The notes under the pieces are model-generated. The model saw only the letters and a program-made list of their open reading frames with translations, was not told where the DNA came from and made no database searches. The translations under genes were made by a program, and so were the position numbers. From the NCBI GenBank assembly GCA_024704765.1, contig JAKMXF010000297.1, positions 62,001 to 126,000 on the forward strand: a stretch of 64,000 bases of DNA, in the 5' to 3' direction. Shown piece after piece: positions 52,701 to 61,230 of this stretch (positions are counted from its first letter, which is position 1; each line of letters opens with the position of its first letter). This stretch comes from Oopsacas minuta. Taxonomy: Eukaryota > Porifera > Hexactinellida > Lyssacinosida > Leucopsacidae.

Positions 52701-53699
52701 ATAGTAGATGGGAGTGACGCTGATATCTCCTGCTCTGATGATGACGCTCCTTACAAGCGGGGAGATGGAACTGGTCTAGGGGGACTTTCCTCCTTCCTCA
52801 GCTTCCTGCCGCTCAGAGGGGACACGATGGAGTTATTTGGACCCAACTTCCCTCGCTGGGACTACCAGACTCGACCTAATTTCCCAGTAATCCCACATAA
52901 ACCGAAAGGTAAGTTACTATTCTATACAACTATTTATAATCAAATAATTCAATGCATACCATCTTCATGTTTGGAATGTAGGCAAGCAGAGGGGTAGACC
53001 GCGTGAAACTTTCTGGGACAAGACATTCCCTTCATTCCAGGAGAGTCAAACAAATAAGAGATCTCTACCAATAGATGACCCTACTCTAGAAGCTGAGATA
53101 GCTCAATACATGTCCTCTCATGCTCCTAACCCCATAATTAGTCCTCATCCTCCTGTACCTGTACCTCTTCATCTACCTATACCATCTCTTCCCTATGTGC
53201 ACAGTAACACCTGCTCTCTCCCTTCCCTCCCTTCTTTACATACTCCTTCTACAACTGAGCCGCCCACTCCTACTACACCTGTACTCTCTAACTTGTCTAA
53301 ACTAACTCTACTCGCTAAACAAGCTCTAGAAACATACGAGAAGAAAGGTAACTTATCGTAAATACTATTTTATTGAATTTATTTACTCTATTCTTTCTAG
53401 ATAAACAGGATGTTGCTAAAGATAAGACTTGTGTAAAATCTCCCAATGAATCAGGATCTTTTCCTTTCTTGTCTCCCTCCAGAAAGGAGGATCTAGGACA
53501 TATATCAGAGCGTAATCTCACAGAGGGAGAGCTACAAACTCTACAGTCCGGAGACAACATTCCAGCCATGGCCTCTGTTATCGCGAGACGGAAATCTGTT
53601 CCTAAGACAAAAACTAGTCGCTTCAGGGCTAAGAAAGCTCTGAAGAGATCCAGTAAGAGGATATCAAAACAGAAAGCTAAGCGAGCTAAGATTTGTTAA
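43797..53699 (+). CDS. SNAPC4: snRNA-activating protein complex subunit 4 (SNAP190), Myb repeats
   Basis: Ten exons: 43797-44150, 44211-44398, 44488-44706, 44777-45091, 45152-45443, 45626-45866, 51988-52500, 52561-52908, 52982-53347, 53401-53699. All have GT/AG and consistent phase, giving 1044 residues. SNAPC4 is the DNA-binding subunit that recognises the proximal sequence element of snRNA promoters. An acidic N terminus is followed by the SNAPC-specific helical part (NYMLTAHDQLRLCLDKNLQ, DIEWDKLA-like IEWDKLAIDM) and Myb/SANT repeats: SWNKQEDKALLKLAKEN, EWSGDDDEKLREAVAKCGVG, KWTEEEDDLLKRGVDMYGIG and KWTREEDEILLRFVAKFGPG with their tryptophans. The C terminus is basic and disordered. The last repeat is split across the 6121-base sixth intron, which contains the whole POLQ gene; G|GT restores HGKWTREED exactly. 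Confidence 0.93.
46148..51739 (+). CDS. POLQ: DNA polymerase theta, nested in SNAPC4 intron
   Basis: One exon, 1863 residues (human 2590; the shorter length is in the disordered centre). N-terminal superfamily 2 helicase: SAPTSSGKT (Walker A, about 164-171), DEIH box (267-270), GMSATLPN, HHAGL, and QMCGRAGRTG (motif VI). The central region (about 930-1180) is low complexity. The C terminus is a family A polymerase with an inactive exonuclease-like domain: ISADFSQLELRIL (motif A, D1625), NAKQICYGIVYGMG (motif B) and FLHDELIFEV (motif C, D1814). Helicase plus polymerase fusion separates it from HELQ and POLN. POLQ performs microhomology end joining. The start may be Met13 (46184). It is same-strand and entirely inside SNAPC4 intron 6, with 281 bases upstream and 248 downstream to the host exons. 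Confidence 0.96.
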   Translation: MIVVVVNCSSVVMKSSLGSGFHPQCVSSPVTNEGQFRLLIPPDITNTPNTSREILLDITTTNTPSVFDVSNLDAKFLEDFLNFSQEFKREVSHTSQIQICGFGKRLSFLASQDLISDLLKLSNWSLPPTVLEAYKNIGIECMFRWQVECLMKQDVLIGRNLIYSAPTSSGKTLVAEMLILKRILEVKKKAIYVLPYISIVNEKVHHLKQLLKGCGLRVGGFMGGSTPRGGFPDIDIAVCTIEKANSLVNRLIEERTLKEEVCIIVVDEIHMVSDLHRGYLLELLLTKVKYVTHCPDSSQLHNPLQIVGMSATLPNLDTLSKWLSAEFYSADFRPVELKEMILCNNVLYDTTLTPIRTLPTPPGISENIIHLCSETLLAGHSLLIFCRTKKWCETMCNNIRKFIEKNPKQFGIDLPDKAQANSIYQMLIESCIQPDPVLVHCLPYRVGFHHAGLTIQEREIIEGAFSSGTLRILTATSTLSSGVNLPARRVIIRSLTQIGNKVIEPVTYRQMCGRAGRTGLDDYGESILVCGPGEMEKARALLNATLKPVQSCLNTNTDVFQHYGVKRALLEVISCGIVRSRSEAQVYIRHTLLATTLESTILERIVNECFKFLLDCIFIEYKQSSHSLTKSDFEEVAPTQLGSATLSSSLSPDEALFVIDEINRARQCFVLENDLHMVYLVTPICLRELWSEGEPKWKEYMNMIGKLERDMKSVADKVGISDGYITSCITHGARLETDKDRKLLAIHRRFRAALALNELVREVHLHDVAKKFDLPKGQLQSLQISAGTFAGMVTVFCRKLGFKNIELLISQLQTRLEFGIEQELNELVRISLLNGYRARALYTAGFHNLVLIAAAGVELISKTLRDAHPFHRNEPSDNRKNWISALRQGLTVREIAAEVVEEAKQLLEQSRVLPVCPDSPPAPSQPLSSVITPVNKQLMSSNSNIHFRRVTGDNLHRSIRKPLFLSPTDTDTETETETSPPKRIRQDTTMNSENFPEDPLLQVRKITTTDPVTSLNDSQHQHISNQNQRPILSEISDTIPLESGSIEFNHIKTTDNSSQINSMSQLVPSSFQDADGFLKRFESSQNSVMDVSPPPSEHLIKPQPAEPIPADSPKLLSPSLEEDREESIDFVLTYSPTQSPFASPKSISSPNIPAKPVVSTSSLSYNDFLYHSLFDNTTLSLDKKIGISNATQYSAPLLTPDEWISDKKQESNRITFSQIQKPIDLDVDTILRINITPNSDEFHKLEEKCSSYHFSFSLSIKSSNLFSSKIASSPVAPDLLHGIALYFGGNEVFYIDQSPPIPLIESESLATSLSILSLLKPPTCLVAWGIKSKLLTLLKCNIRINALLADPQVAIWLLNPESDILAFSKHFSVICSYPYSSSSWLDRLDYGTRTLNTCSQAILSLLLMQELEVRLRQENIYQVFLYNEMPAVANFAILEVNGMCLDSFILEQNSVQIENELKLLSQKAQRLVGDNFDLSRESEVARILFTSLKLPIPSSHKPVNKSSSPRRNKHPSTSRDVLLELTDKHPVVNVIMAHRRQNYSLNRCLYPLKKALINNRNTGMCRVYPKSNYHTVTGRVTLEDPDLQHTPKDFDVPDSISNNNVSLSMRSTFTANPGYVLISADFSQLELRILTHLCRDPTLVAIFSSSGDIFKLIASSFYKVLSSKVSDTQRFNAKQICYGIVYGMGCVTLAKKMNIPVDEATKLISSFKDRFKEIDTFMEKLVNNCKELGYVESILGRKRYIKNLNSKSSYDSGEARRRAINTKIQSSASDLVKLGLNNIFKELHNQNIGTTLSRDGIKRGEVLFCNFLHDELIFEVSEHLVHRAGDLIQRSLANVIKLELPLPVVVKYGTSWGKLVRLD
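49049..49078 (+). repeat. Hexanucleotide tandem repeat in POLQ central region
   Basis: Five ACCGAT/ACCGAG units coding alternating Thr-Asp/Thr-Glu in the disordered linker of POLQ. In frame, probably length-variable. Confidence 0.8.
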
Positions 53700-54068
53700 T
53701 TAGTTTAATTACTGAATTTACTATAACTTCCTATCTTCACTTTCTAGCCTCAACTTACACTTTCCCCCATCTTAGATTGTCTTTCTACTACACATAGCCT
53801 GTTTGTGGTAGCAAGATTTCTATTTGAAATTAAGTCTTTACTTTTACAAGTGCATTTGATCATTCTTTAGTTTTCTATTACTTATTCCTTGTACGATATG
53901 TTCAATTGCTTTTCTCTATAATTTTCTACTTTCTTCTATTTCTATTCTGTATAGAAATATCTATGTTTATATTATTGCAATGAGAGTAATGGGGGAGGGT
54001 ATGAACATGTCAGTGATTCATATACTTTTACAATTTCCTCTTACATCAATTAGCTTTATATTTGTATT
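53700..54068. other. SNAPC4 3' region, no gene seen
   Basis: Pyrimidine-rich AT-rich spacer between SNAPC4 and the next small gene. No domain or RNA gene recognised. Confidence 0.5.
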
Positions 54069-54311
54069 ATGGCTGAACCTAACTGTGCTGCCGCCCCTCT
54101 TCCTCCTCCCACTCTCCCCAACCCCCCACCCTCTCTACAAACTCCTAACACGAGGAAAGTCCACAGGTTGAATTACATGCAGAAGTTTATGAGTCCTACT
54201 GACGCTATTACTTCTCCTTGTTCTGATAAAGTTAAACATTTACAGGGAGTTAAAGTCGTTAAGCAATCTACCCTAGTAGAAGTGCCTGAAGCAAAGTCTC
54301 TACAGTTCTAA
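54069..54311 (+). CDS. Small Pro-rich protein with Ser-Pro sites, unrecognised
   Basis: 80 residues from the ATG at 54069. The N-terminal third is Pro/Ala-rich (APLPPPTLPNPPPS), the rest is basic-to-mixed with NYMQKFMSPTDAITSPCSDK, giving two Ser-Pro sites seven residues apart, then KVKHLQGVKVVKQSTLVEV. No membrane segment. The middle motif looks conserved in style, like a short regulatory phosphoprotein, but I cannot name a family. An overlapping frame from 53980 lacks comparable character. Confidence 0.5.
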   Translation: MAEPNCAAAPLPPPTLPNPPPSLQTPNTRKVHRLNYMQKFMSPTDAITSPCSDKVKHLQGVKVVKQSTLVEVPEAKSLQF

Positions 54312-54899
54312 CCGTTAGCAACCCTTTCTCTTCCTGAGCCCTGAGCTGAGCCGAGTTGATTTACTACTGTACTTATTGATTTCTTGTTTGTGTTTATTAT
54401 CTTTCCAATAGTTTGGTTATCTGATGGATTCACTCGGTAATTCTAAGAAAACTATCTTTCGGTTTACTTTGTGTTCTTTATCTTAATGATGCAATAAGGG
54501 TAGCCTGAGTAGAAAATTTGATGAAAATCACTTATACCGTATTTCCCTGAATAAACGCCTACCCAAACTAGTCAATACAAATATAATTAAATGCCAGGAT
54601 TCACGTAATTTCACTAGTAACCAATTGGGATAGTCAAACTCCTAAAGTTGTTATTCTTAAAAATCAAGAAATTTTTAGACCAAAAGTGACCACAAAATAA
54701 ATATAACTTTGAAGGGACTATATAGTATACATAAATGTACTCGTTATACGAAAAACTTGTCAATTCAACTGCTTTCTTATTAACGAGAATATATCGTAAG
54801 TAAATGGACAAAGAATACAATTAGAAAATCGTTATAGAAATGAAATATTTCAATCGCTAATTGATATATTATAAATTTAAGTTTAAATTTATTATTAAG
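54312..54899. other. Intergenic with possible repeat remnant
   Basis: At about 54537-54563, ACCGTATTTCCCTGAATAAA followed by CGCC resembles the CGTATTT...GAATAAACGCC phrase found in many invertebrate interspersed repeats. No gene seen. Confidence 0.4.
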
Positions 54900-55756
54900 A
54901 TGGTCTCTAAGAGGATTGGCAGAGCATTTAGCAAACGATCTCGTGCTAATACTAACGACAGTCTTCTCCCTCCTCCTCCCACCCTCTCCCCACTATCAGC
55001 TAGTTACGATTTCGAGAGAGAAGTACAACTTGTTCAGCATGTAGAACAAGCCAGTAGAAAGCTATACAAGGATATGAAGAGGAGTTCTGAATCTGGATTT
55101 CAACCGAATAGACAGCTCTCCCGCATAGCACAAGATCTTAACACAACAAGCTACAGGTCTCGTAGCCTGAAAGGTCTTTGTGTAGACTTCAATAATCATG
55201 CATCTCAGTTGCAGGAAATGGGTAGAGAGTTGAGGGCAGCTGAAGAAGCGATGTTTGTAGAGCCTATGAAGAAGTTCCATAGAGTATTTCCTAATGTTAA
55301 TGCTGCTATCAAGTTAGTATTTATTAATAGTACCCAATTGGCATACATTCCATGTGATTATTTGTTTGTAGGAAGCGAGAGAGGAAACTAGAAGATTATG
55401 AGAAAACACAAGCTAAGTTGGATCGTCTAGCTGACTCCAATCTTAGATTTGACGCGACTAGCAGAGCTGTACAAATATCACGGATGGAGTTTGAACAATA
55501 CGAACAGAAGATAGCCAGAGATATGCCTTGGCTGTATGAGGAGCGTCTAGAGTACTTAGAACCGTGTGTAGATGCTGTTATACAATCACAACTAGCTCAT
55601 TACTCGGAATCTGCTAGATTAACACAGAATCTTGTGGGTCATCTGGATAATCAGAGTTTACAACTACCTGACACAGAATACAGAGCTTTGATGGATAAGC
55701 AACTCGCGAATTTTCGCACTCTATCTATCGTCTCTCCTAGCGGTATACTTAATTAA
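54900..55756 (+). CDS. BIN3: Bridging integrator 3, N-BAR protein
   Basis: Two exons, 54900-55312 and 55372-55756, joined AA|G (Lys), 265 residues (human BIN3 253). A basic N terminus, then a BAR domain: YDFEREVQLVQHVEQASRKL, YKDMKRS, VEPMKKFHRVFPNVNAAIKK, LEDYEKTQAKLDRL, EYLEPCVDAVIQSQLAHYSE and RTLSIVSPS at the end, where the human protein has RALSIVADD. No SH3 domain, as in BIN3/Hob3. BIN3 bends membranes and links to Cdc42/Rac-dependent actin regulation. The 59-base intron has GTTAGT/TTTGTAG. AAG directly precedes the ATG. Confidence 0.9.
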
Positions 55757-56119
55757 GAAATACATATGTTTATACGATTTTAATTCATATTATTTTATTT
55801 GTATATATTTTTATTCGCATTATACGTTCAAGTATTGCTGCATGGAATAAACGTGTAACAACACAAGAACATCTCACCTGCTTTATTGTGAAACCCATTA
55901 GTCTACATATCTTACTATTTTGATTTCTTTATTCAGTATATTTCACTTCTAAGAGTTTTTGCAAATGAACTTCATATACGTTATTGGTCTTGGAAGACAA
56001 ATGTTAATATTATAATGTATGTAGTTAGAGATTAGGCATTGTCTGTTTAAGCTTAATAAGAATATAGACTAGACATATCTTAGTTAGTTAATAGTTTGTT
56101 ATTTGTTAAGACAATTTAG
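55757..56119. other. BIN3 3' region and ECT2 upstream, no gene seen
   Basis: AT-rich spacer with an AATAAA-type signal near 55846 (GGAATAAACG). It ends in CAATTTAG directly before the ECT2 start. Confidence 0.5.
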
Positions 56120-58747
56120 ATGTCAGCTGATATAGAGAATGGGGTAGACGCGCCTCTCTCCAGTCACTCCCTGCAGCCTACAGATAAGATATACTCTAAG
56201 TGTGTTAAAGTGCCTGTCAACTTTAATGACAAGTTCCTGTGTCTGGTTAACGGGACTAGCTTGGGAGAGATGAAGTCAGATACTCAAGAGGCGGAGCGTC
56301 ATGTTAAGGAGAGAGGTCTGGAGGTTATACAGTCTCCAGATGGTACCAATTTACCAGATACTGTACCAGATAACTCAGAGATTGTGTTTGTTCTTGAAAA
56401 CTTTGAATCCACAGAATATCAAAATCTGTCCAAAACAGGACTACCCATAATCACACCTAATGTAGTCCGATCCTGTGTGTTACGTCAGGTGGATGTACCC
56501 TTCCCTATTCGCCCCATGCTGAGTGCACACATGTACGGACTGACTATTATATTCACTGGATTCAGAGAGCAGGCTCGATTAGACGACTTGGTTAAGAAGG
56601 TACATCTCATGGGAGGTGCAGTTCGGAAGGAAGTCGGAATGGGAGTGACGCACTTAGTAGCGTACTCAGTCCTCGGTACCAAGTACCAGCTGGCTTTATC
56701 ATTCGGGACATCGATGATGAGTGAGAAATGGGTACAGCAAGTATTCGAGAGGGTAGGAGACCCTAAGGCCAGTGCTCTAGACGAGGAGTTCTCTCGATAC
56801 ACCCTCTCTCCCTTCACCGGACTTACTCTATGGTTCTACGGATTCTCTGATGAAGACAGGCTAACCATGGAAAAGATGGCTGCAGAGAGTGGAGCTGTTA
56901 TTATCAATGAATCAGATGGATCTACTACAGGTATTGTTAAAGCTACACACTGTGTCATGGGGGAGGTTACACCAGAAGCTATCCTGAATGTGTCCTCTAA
57001 GATACGACTGGTTAACCAGGAATGGTTCTGGGAGAGTATCCGTATGGAGGCGTGTGCTGATGATGCTCTCTACTCACTCAGAGAAAACAAGAGACATTCT
57101 CGTAGCAAACCACGTGCTAAACATCGTAGACATTTCCGTAACAGTAACGTGTCTACTTCTCTCCACGAGGCCTCTGTACTCACCCTGAGTCCTGCCACAC
57201 CTCTTATCGACGCCTCTGCCGCTGATCTCGATCCCCGAGCTGAGCAAGACGCGTCCAGACGTCACATAGCTGTGGAACTCCTCCAGACAGAGGAAAACTT
57301 TGTCAATATTCTAGACGTGATAATAAACTCATTCAAACGACCTATTGACCAGACTGATCAGCGCGGGGGTCCTGTACTATCCGGTGAATACAGTAAGACT
57401 ATATTTGGTAATCTTGAGGATATCTATGAGACACATAAAAGGTTTAAACACAGTTTAGAGGAACGAATTGACTCATGGGATCCTAATTCGATGATAGGGC
57501 AGGTAGTGTTAGAACATGCTGAAGCCTTTTCTAAAGTATATCCTCCATTCACTAATTTCTACGAAACCGGTAAGAATATGCTAGAGAAGTGTCGACAACA
57601 GTTTCCGAGATTCCACGCTTTCCTGAAAGTAGTAGAAGCTAAACCTGAGTGTCTCCGTCAGTCACTAGTAGACCTATTGATACAGCCTGTACAGAGACTG
57701 CCTAGACTTATACTTCTATTACAAGAGCTATCCAAACACACTTCAGATGACCATCCAGATAGTAATATGCTAGTGCAAGCAATATCTAAGCTGAAGAGTG
57801 TTATGGAGTATATTAATGAAGATAAACGTAAGACACAGATACAAATGCAGATGTTTGAGATAGTTAGAGAAATACAGGATTGTCCACCAGACCTTCTGGC
57901 CTCACACAGACACTTTATTACTAAACTAGACTTTGTTGAGCCCCAGAGTCCAGCTGATACTGTATACACCTTCTTTCTGTTCAATGACTACTTTGAGATA
58001 GCTAAGAACAGAGCTGGCATGGGGAAGAAGGTAGCACATGGTAAGACACAGTATAAACATAACAAATACCTTCATCTTTCATTCGTACAAGTTGTAATTG
58101 ATGTTAAAGATATGCCAGATTACACAACACAGAACACATTTGCTATTCTCAATGGAGTATTAGGTACTGTAATGTTATTCCGTATAGTACAGTCAGAACA
58201 CACTAAAGAGGAATTTATCAAAATCCTATGCAAGACTATAGTAGAATCTCGGGGATTGAGTGATGCCTGTGAAGACCCTAACGAGCTATTGATGAGTTAC
58301 ACGTGGCAACAGCTACAGCCCTCAGTCGCTAACGAATCTCAAGCACGTGCTTTGATAGGTAACAGTCCATTCAAATTATCTCTCAAACGTGTGTTTGATA
58401 AAACAAAGAAAGTACATAGAGTGTTCTCACAAAAAATCGATAGATCCAAACAACAGAAACGAACTCGATCTAAATTTGGTCAGGGAATGTTGGATGGAAT
58501 ACCTGATCTAGCGGATGACGTATCAGAAAGTTCTATGGCAACACCACACAATCTGCAGCATAGTTTGTCCTCCAACTTCACTCCCGGTCCTATTGCGAAA
58601 CTCCATTTCTGTGAAGAACCAGATCCGAACGACTCCTTAATCTCACTTGTACCAACCCTAAACTATGGAGAGGTTCCTCCCTCATCCAAGCGTGTAGCTA
58701 CTAATGACGAGATTCTAGATCAACAAGGCAGAACCACAAGATTGTAA
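56120..58747 (+). CDS. ECT2: Rho guanine-nucleotide exchange factor ECT2 (Pebble)
   Basis: Single exon, 875 residues (human about 880-914). Three N-terminal BRCT folds: BRCT0 (about 35-125), BRCT1 (about 135-220; GLTIIFTGFREQARLDDLV, MGGAVRKEVGMGVTHLVA) and BRCT2 (about 230-320; LWFYGFSDEDR, IRLVNQEWFWESIRM). A basic linker (KRHSRSKPRAKHRRHFR) precedes the DH domain (about 379-580; AVELLQTEENFVNIL, LIQPVQRLPRLILLLQELSK) and PH domain (about 610-735), then a basic C-terminal tail (KRVFDKTKKVHRVF, RSKQQKRTRSKFG). ECT2 activates RhoA at the cell equator through centralspindlin for cytokinesis. All domains are intact. Confidence 0.96.
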   Translation: MSADIENGVDAPLSSHSLQPTDKIYSKCVKVPVNFNDKFLCLVNGTSLGEMKSDTQEAERHVKERGLEVIQSPDGTNLPDTVPDNSEIVFVLENFESTEYQNLSKTGLPIITPNVVRSCVLRQVDVPFPIRPMLSAHMYGLTIIFTGFREQARLDDLVKKVHLMGGAVRKEVGMGVTHLVAYSVLGTKYQLALSFGTSMMSEKWVQQVFERVGDPKASALDEEFSRYTLSPFTGLTLWFYGFSDEDRLTMEKMAAESGAVIINESDGSTTGIVKATHCVMGEVTPEAILNVSSKIRLVNQEWFWESIRMEACADDALYSLRENKRHSRSKPRAKHRRHFRNSNVSTSLHEASVLTLSPATPLIDASAADLDPRAEQDASRRHIAVELLQTEENFVNILDVIINSFKRPIDQTDQRGGPVLSGEYSKTIFGNLEDIYETHKRFKHSLEERIDSWDPNSMIGQVVLEHAEAFSKVYPPFTNFYETGKNMLEKCRQQFPRFHAFLKVVEAKPECLRQSLVDLLIQPVQRLPRLILLLQELSKHTSDDHPDSNMLVQAISKLKSVMEYINEDKRKTQIQMQMFEIVREIQDCPPDLLASHRHFITKLDFVEPQSPADTVYTFFLFNDYFEIAKNRAGMGKKVAHGKTQYKHNKYLHLSFVQVVIDVKDMPDYTTQNTFAILNGVLGTVMLFRIVQSEHTKEEFIKILCKTIVESRGLSDACEDPNELLMSYTWQQLQPSVANESQARALIGNSPFKLSLKRVFDKTKKVHRVFSQKIDRSKQQKRTRSKFGQGMLDGIPDLADDVSESSMATPHNLQHSLSSNFTPGPIAKLHFCEEPDPNDSLISLVPTLNYGEVPPSSKRVATNDEILDQQGRTTRL

Positions 58748-59104
58748 ATTGCATGAAACTATATCACTTGAGGATTATAATAAGATCACTTGTAGTTAAT
58801 AGCAATACCTCTTCCAATCTACCTCACCAGATATATGTATGTAATTTATTGTGTAGTATGTTTGTGAATAGATTCGTTTTTATGTGGTAGTATATCTGAT
58901 ATGGATTACTATGCAATTGAGTGTCTTTAAAAAGATATCACTTATCCATGGTATTATTGAGCTTTTGTAGTTAGGTACTAGGAAAATAGTTTATTTTTAC
59001 AAATCTAATTAAATTGGATCAATTCACTCAGTCAATATATACTCACCTATGGCCTAACATTGTTGCTGCTAATTTATAAGACGAATAACTATTTGTAGAT
59101 ATTA
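58748..59104. other. Convergent 3' spacer between ECT2 and DCTD
   Basis: AT-rich; both flanking genes end here. No gene, RNA or repeat recognised. Confidence 0.5.
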
Positions 59105-59782
59105 CTAAGTACTGTTAATCTTCTCAAAGTTAATTTCAATGACCTTTCTCTTCGGTATGAGTTGTATATATATTACTCCAGCTAAGTCCAGTAGAATCCT
59201 AGATGCCTGTACAGATACACTATCATGCTTCTTATTACTGAAATAGTATATTTTACTAATGCCTGCTTGTATGATGAGTTTAGCACATTCATTACATGGA
59301 AATAGAGCTACATATAGTGTACAGCCTTTTAAAGTAGATTCATTTCTATTCATTATTGCATTCATTTCTGCGTGGCAAACATAAAGCGTTTTATTCTCCA
59401 AAGGGTTATCTGATCCTTTACCCCAGGGCAGAACATCATCACTACATCCATTCGGCATGCCATTGTATCCGATAGCAACAATCTTTTTATCTTCAGTCAC
59501 TATACATGCTCCTACCTAAGATAAACATGCTGATACAGTAATGCAGAATTAATTAATAGAAATCTCCAAAAATAGTGGAGGACCATAGAAGCATTAAATG
59601 AATTATTTATTAACTCTTAGATAAGGTTTTTTGCTAATCCATTAATTTGATTAGCCCAAACTCTATATACGCACCTGAGTAACAGGATCCTTGCTCCTCT
59701 CAGCTGATAGAAAAGCTATTGCCATGAAATACTCATCCCAGGATAGGTAATCTGTTCTCTTTTCACTCTGTACTTTTGCCAT
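59105..59782 (-). CDS. DCTD: Deoxycytidylate (dCMP) deaminase
   Basis: Two exons, 59782-59675 and 59515-59105, joined in phase 0 (ACTCAG|GTGCGT ... TATCTTAG|GTAGGA), 172 residues (human 178). It converts dCMP to dUMP, feeding thymidylate synthesis. Zinc site: H84-A-E86 in [11 protein letters not shown] and C110/C113 in [46 protein letters not shown] and DDVLPWGKG are family hallmarks. The 159-base intron is one of the longer ordinary introns here. Convergent with ECT2. Confidence 0.96.
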
Positions 59783-60101
59783 TTCTAATTAAGTTGTATA
59801 ATCTAATTTTATTCTCTACACTATTATAGTACTTACACACAGTAAAGAGTAACCTTGGCGCGTGAATAAATGAAAATACCATGTTAGGCGTATTGCTTTA
59901 AGAATCTGGATCAACCATGCAGCAAGGGTGTGCTAATTAGCTAACCGATTCGAGTGCAGGTACTTAGTAGTTTAACACAGATCCAATATTTCCAAGTCTT
60001 AATCAATTAAATTTACACATATGGTCGCAAAAAAGTCGAAGTACCATATCATCAGATATATTAAACTCCGCTTACATCGACGTATTTATCGCAGTCTCTT
60101 G

Positions 60102-60129
60102 AGCTTCGATATAACGATAATTCACTGTA
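60102..60129. repeat. Mariner/pogo-like terminus
   Basis: Reverse complement begins TACAGTGAATTATCGTTATA then TCGAAGCT, the CAGTG...CGTTATA-type end of Tc1/mariner-pogo group elements. A possible partner end is not clear. Confidence 0.5.
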
Positions 60130-60495
60130 TATGAAAAAGCAGTAGACAGTCTTATTTAATACTTAATCTATTTCCTTGGCGATTTGACCTCAAAATTCAA
60201 TTTACTGGTAGATATATCTCTATAGATCTTATAACAGATTTCCCAAAACACTAAAACAAGTAAGATTAGAAAATGAGAATTAAGTAGTCTCACAATTCTT
60301 AATCGTTAACCGAGATAGACGCGACGCCGGTTAACCTACATGTAAGAAATATTATAATTCATGAATATCTAATTTGGATAATAAATAAATAAAAGTACCT
60401 AAGAGATTCTTACTTGAACAGCACATCGATTAATTATCTCTACAGTCAGATGTGTCACTGCTCCAAAATATAATATCGTGCTAACTATTATACGA

Positions 60496-60607
60496 GTTTC
60501 CAACCAGCAACATAGGTTGCTAGGTGCCTCCAACAACATGTTTACTGACGTGAATCATGGATTGATGGAGTAAGTCCAGCTAGCAACCTAGATTGCTGGT
60601 TGGAAAC
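60496..60607. mobile_element. 112-bp MITE with 28-bp terminal inverted repeats
   Basis: Left arm 60496-60523 (GTTTCCAACCAGCAACATAG then GTTGCTAG) and right arm 60580-60607 match as reverse complements at 26 of 28 positions. The 56-base centre is non-coding and carries no transposase. This is the clearest intact non-autonomous DNA element in the window. No certain target-site duplication was seen. Confidence 0.8.
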
Positions 60608-61155
60608 CTCCTTATGTGTAAATGCTAGATTATTTCAGTAAATCATATGATATGGTAATGCAGGAGGTATAATTATAGCTGGTATGAGTACATAATTGTA
60701 TTTTTGTCATTTTGCTTGGATTCACCAATGTAGGTTTTCACTCAGTTTTAACATAGTTAGTATTTTTGATTTCTGCATTTTGCATAATCACATTATTTCC
60801 ATTGTAATTCTTAGCTATCGCTATCTATATCTCTGACTCATAGTATGTTACTCACACTTTTTAACCCTTTCCAACCTTTTCCCTCGATATTTATCGATTA
60901 CTGGGATTTTCGAAACTTCCCCAAGAAATTTGGTAATTATGATTACTAACCATTAAACTACAATGACTGGAATCAGCATATTAATGATAACATCATTATT
61001 AACTGAAGCTTAGTATTATCATTATTATTGTTTCTTCTATAAAAAATGTACTAAAGGGAGCTTTGATGAAATATCTAAATCATATCTTGTTATACATTAT
61101 CTAAGTGTGAGACATCATTGCAATAGTTTGAAATTCTAATTTATTCAGATCAAGG

Positions 61156-61230
61156 CAATGCAATGGGGTCCGAAGCGGACAATTAGAGAACCCGGACAAT
61201 AAGAGAACTGGATAATTAGGACCCACTGTA
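61156..61230. repeat. Copy 2 of the 8151-8276 repeat family, 5' truncated
   Basis: CAATGGGGTCCGAAGCGGAC and AATTAGAGAA match copy 1 in the same orientation. The right end GGATAATTAGGACCCACTGTA-like sequence (61210-61230) is the reverse complement of copy 1's left end (TACAGTGGGTCC). The left terminal repeat is missing here. Confidence 0.65.

Noticed and set aside
53980-54171. 63-codon frame overlapping the Pro-rich small gene
   Set aside because: Shifted frame of the Pro-coding CTCCC tract (gives Leu/Pro strings); the 54069 frame has better start and composition.
59938-59965. GATTCGAGTGC as a possible tRNA B box
   Set aside because: No matching A box, acceptor stem or cloverleaf could be folded around it. 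No tRNA was found in the window.
60496-60607. CRISPR-like or bacterial integration structure
   Set aside because: Only one inverted pair, no regular spacers, eukaryotic context; a MITE explains it.
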